Source: Desulfonatronospira sp.
Lineage (GTDB): Bacteria; Desulfobacterota; Desulfovibrionia; Desulfovibrionales; Desulfonatronovibrionaceae
Reading direction: 5' to 3'
Length of the DNA: 5,825 bases
Assembly (NCBI GenBank): GCA_007127015.1
Contig: SLAE01000146.1
Coordinates: 1 to 5,825 of the forward strand
Under the pieces are notes generated by a model. That model was given only the letters and a program-made list of their open reading frames with translations. It was not told where the DNA came from and did no database searches. A program made the translations under genes and the position numbers. How positions within the stretch are numbered: position 1 is the first letter of the stretch; every line of letters begins with the position of its first letter. Below are positions 4,944 through 5,825 of this stretch, piece by piece.

Positions 4944-4960
4944 AAACCATGTTTACATGA
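4928..4960 (+). CDS. Short upstream ORF abutting the rlmB start
   Basis: ATG at 4928 opens a 10-codon reading frame (MKGSRETMFT), and an internal ATG at 4949 opens a 3-codon one (MFT). Both end at TGA 4958-4960, directly followed by the rlmB ATG at 4961 in the same frame. AGGG at 4940-4943, 5 nt before ATG 4949, is the only decent ribosome site near the rlmB start. Terminating ribosomes could reinitiate at the adjacent ATG. The peptide itself is unlikely to have a function; the ORF may be fortuitous. Confidence 0.3.
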   Translation: MKGSRETMFT

Positions 4961-5758
4961 ATGTTCCGTATTGCTAACCTAAGAGATATGCAATCAATTT
5001 ATGTGCCGGGAAGGAAGCCTGTTCTTGAAATGTTGGAATCAGGGCACAGGAACATTGATATGGTCTTTATCAAAAAACCTGTTCCCAGAGCCCTTGACCG
5101 GATCATCGATCAATGCAGAACGCTAAATGTCAGATTCAAGCTTGTTCCCGGCCCGGAGCTGGACCGCCTGAGCCACGCGCATCAGGGTGTAGTTGCCAGG
5201 CTGCGTCTGCACGAATTTTCTGACCTGGACCAGCTTGTGCGCGTGACTAAAGCGACGCACTTTCCGGTGATACTGGTCCTGGATCAGGTTCAGGATCCCG
5301 GTAATCTGGGGACCCTGGCAAGGACTATTGCCGCTCTGGGTGCTGGCGGCCTTATTGTGCCCAGGGACAGAAGCGCTCCACTGGGTCCCGGGGCCATGAA
5401 GGCTTCAGCAGGGGCTTTAATTAGAACCCGCATTGCCCGGGAGGTCAATCTGGCCAGGACTCTGGATCGCCTGCACCAGGAAGGCATGAATATTTACGGG
5501 GCCACCATGGATCAGGGAGAAAGCTTCCTGGATATCTGTTATGAATTCCCGGCCGTTTTGGTGCTTGGAGGAGAGGAAAAAGGAATCCGGCCCAATGTGC
5601 TTAAAAGATGTACGCATAAGATTCATATACCCATGCCCGGAGGTCTGGATTCCATGAATGTCGCTCAGGCCGGCGCGATTATTTTCGGACGGATGCTTTC
5701 GGATTTACGGACAAAGGGGCGGAAAAAAGAAGAAAAAAACACGGGCCGAAAGGATTAA
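4961..5758 (+). CDS. rlmB: 23S rRNA (guanosine-2'-O-)-methyltransferase, SpoU/TrmH family
   Basis: This SPOUT-fold enzyme uses S-adenosylmethionine to methylate a ribose 2'-OH; RlmB modifies G2251 in the 23S rRNA peptidyl-transferase centre. The N-terminal substrate-binding domain has GRKPVLEML (17-25) and HQGVVAR (74-80). SpoU motif 1 is DPGNLGTLAR (112-121), with N115 and R121 as the expected catalytic Asn/Arg. Motif 2 is VLGGEEKGIRP (201-211). Motif 3 is IPMPGG followed by SMNVA (231-235), which forms the knotted cofactor site. A Lys/Arg-rich tail (about 250-265) may aid RNA contact. The length of 265 aa is normal. ATG 4961 has no direct ribosome site and abuts a short upstream ORF. ATG 4988 (MQSIYVPGRKP) matches the usual family N-terminus better but has AAGAG only 2 nt away. 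A tRNA-modifying TrmH-like specificity cannot be excluded. Confidence 0.88.
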   Translation: MFRIANLRDMQSIYVPGRKPVLEMLESGHRNIDMVFIKKPVPRALDRIIDQCRTLNVRFKLVPGPELDRLSHAHQGVVARLRLHEFSDLDQLVRVTKATHFPVILVLDQVQDPGNLGTLARTIAALGAGGLIVPRDRSAPLGPGAMKASAGALIRTRIAREVNLARTLDRLHQEGMNIYGATMDQGESFLDICYEFPAVLVLGGEEKGIRPNVLKRCTHKIHIPMPGGLDSMNVAQAGAIIFGRMLSDLRTKGRKKEEKNTGRKD

Positions 5759-5825
5759 GCAGTTGTTTTTACGTCAGGAATGCAGACCAGCTAACTTCAG
5801 CGAATGAACCTTCTGCAGCGTTAAA
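5759..5825. other. Sequence downstream of rlmB, nothing identified
   Basis: These 67 nt after the rlmB stop contain no start of a recognisable gene and no hairpin with a T-tract. TGCAGA (5781-5786) and TCTGCA (5812-5817) are complementary, but the 25-nt loop and missing T-run give no reason to call a terminator. Confidence 0.5.

Larger units (their letters stand above)
4265..4960. other. Long AT-rich divergent intergenic region between mltD and rlmB
   Basis: These 696 nt hold no convincing protein gene on either strand. By hand count 4381-4860 has 116 G or C in 480 nt (about 24%), while one sampled row of trxA counts 45% and rlmB looks richer still. The gap must carry both divergent promoters. 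It also contains several dyads, direct repeats, an A11 run (4757-4767), two perfect TATAAT words (4513-4518 and 4557-4562), and a terminator-like hairpin. It could be a regulatory region, a small-RNA locus, or the remnant of foreign DNA. The composition is directly visible; the function is not. Confidence 0.85.

Noticed and set aside
5781..5817. TGCAGA/TCTGCA inverted repeat downstream of rlmB as a terminator.
   Set aside because: The loop is 25 nt, the stem is 6 bp and no T-run follows before the window ends.

Overview
The window looks like chromosomal DNA of a Gram-negative bacterium. BamD and an MltD-type murein transglycosylase are both lipoproteins that act at the outer membrane or in the periplasm. 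The protein style (thioredoxin pair next to bamD, MltD with several LysM domains) fits sulfate-reducer-like Desulfobacterota (Desulfovibrionales), but that placement is from memory of the families and is not proven here. No phage, transposase, CRISPR, tRNA or rRNA was recognised.

Layout. Positions 90-1370 hold a tight thioredoxin operon, trxA then trxB, with 3 nt between them; together they form a cytoplasmic NADPH to FAD to disulfide to thioredoxin reducing chain. A 205-nt spacer follows, carrying a good sigma70-type promoter (extended -10) for bamD (1576-2301). bamD converges on mltD (4264-2501, minus strand). The 199-nt gap between them carries three hairpin/T-tract structures reading rightward. 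The last is a perfect 16-bp inverted repeat whose T-run touches the mltD stop codon. mltD encodes a lipoprotein with a family-1 lytic transglycosylase domain and four LysM modules, the middle two being a clear tandem duplication with a 180-bp period. mltD and rlmB (4961-5758) are divergent. rlmB encodes a SpoU/TrmH-family 23S rRNA 2'-O-methyltransferase. The last 67 nt hold nothing that I can identify.

The five genes are ordinary housekeeping functions: redox (trxAB), envelope assembly and wall remodelling (bamD, mltD), and ribosome modification (rlmB). The unusual part is the 696-nt divergent gap 4265-4960. By hand count 4381-4860 is about 24% G+C, far below the genes. It contains nested competing dyads built on TGATYGTA, a cluster of TTGAT/ATCAA words, a Fur-like palindrome, a 16-bp motif repeated at 20-bp spacing, a terminator-like hairpin that displays a perfect Shine-Dalgarno, candidate promoters, and a short upstream ORF whose stop abuts the rlmB ATG. 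I see no convincing new multi-gene system. If the window hides something new, it is most likely a small RNA or regulatory element in this AT-rich gap.
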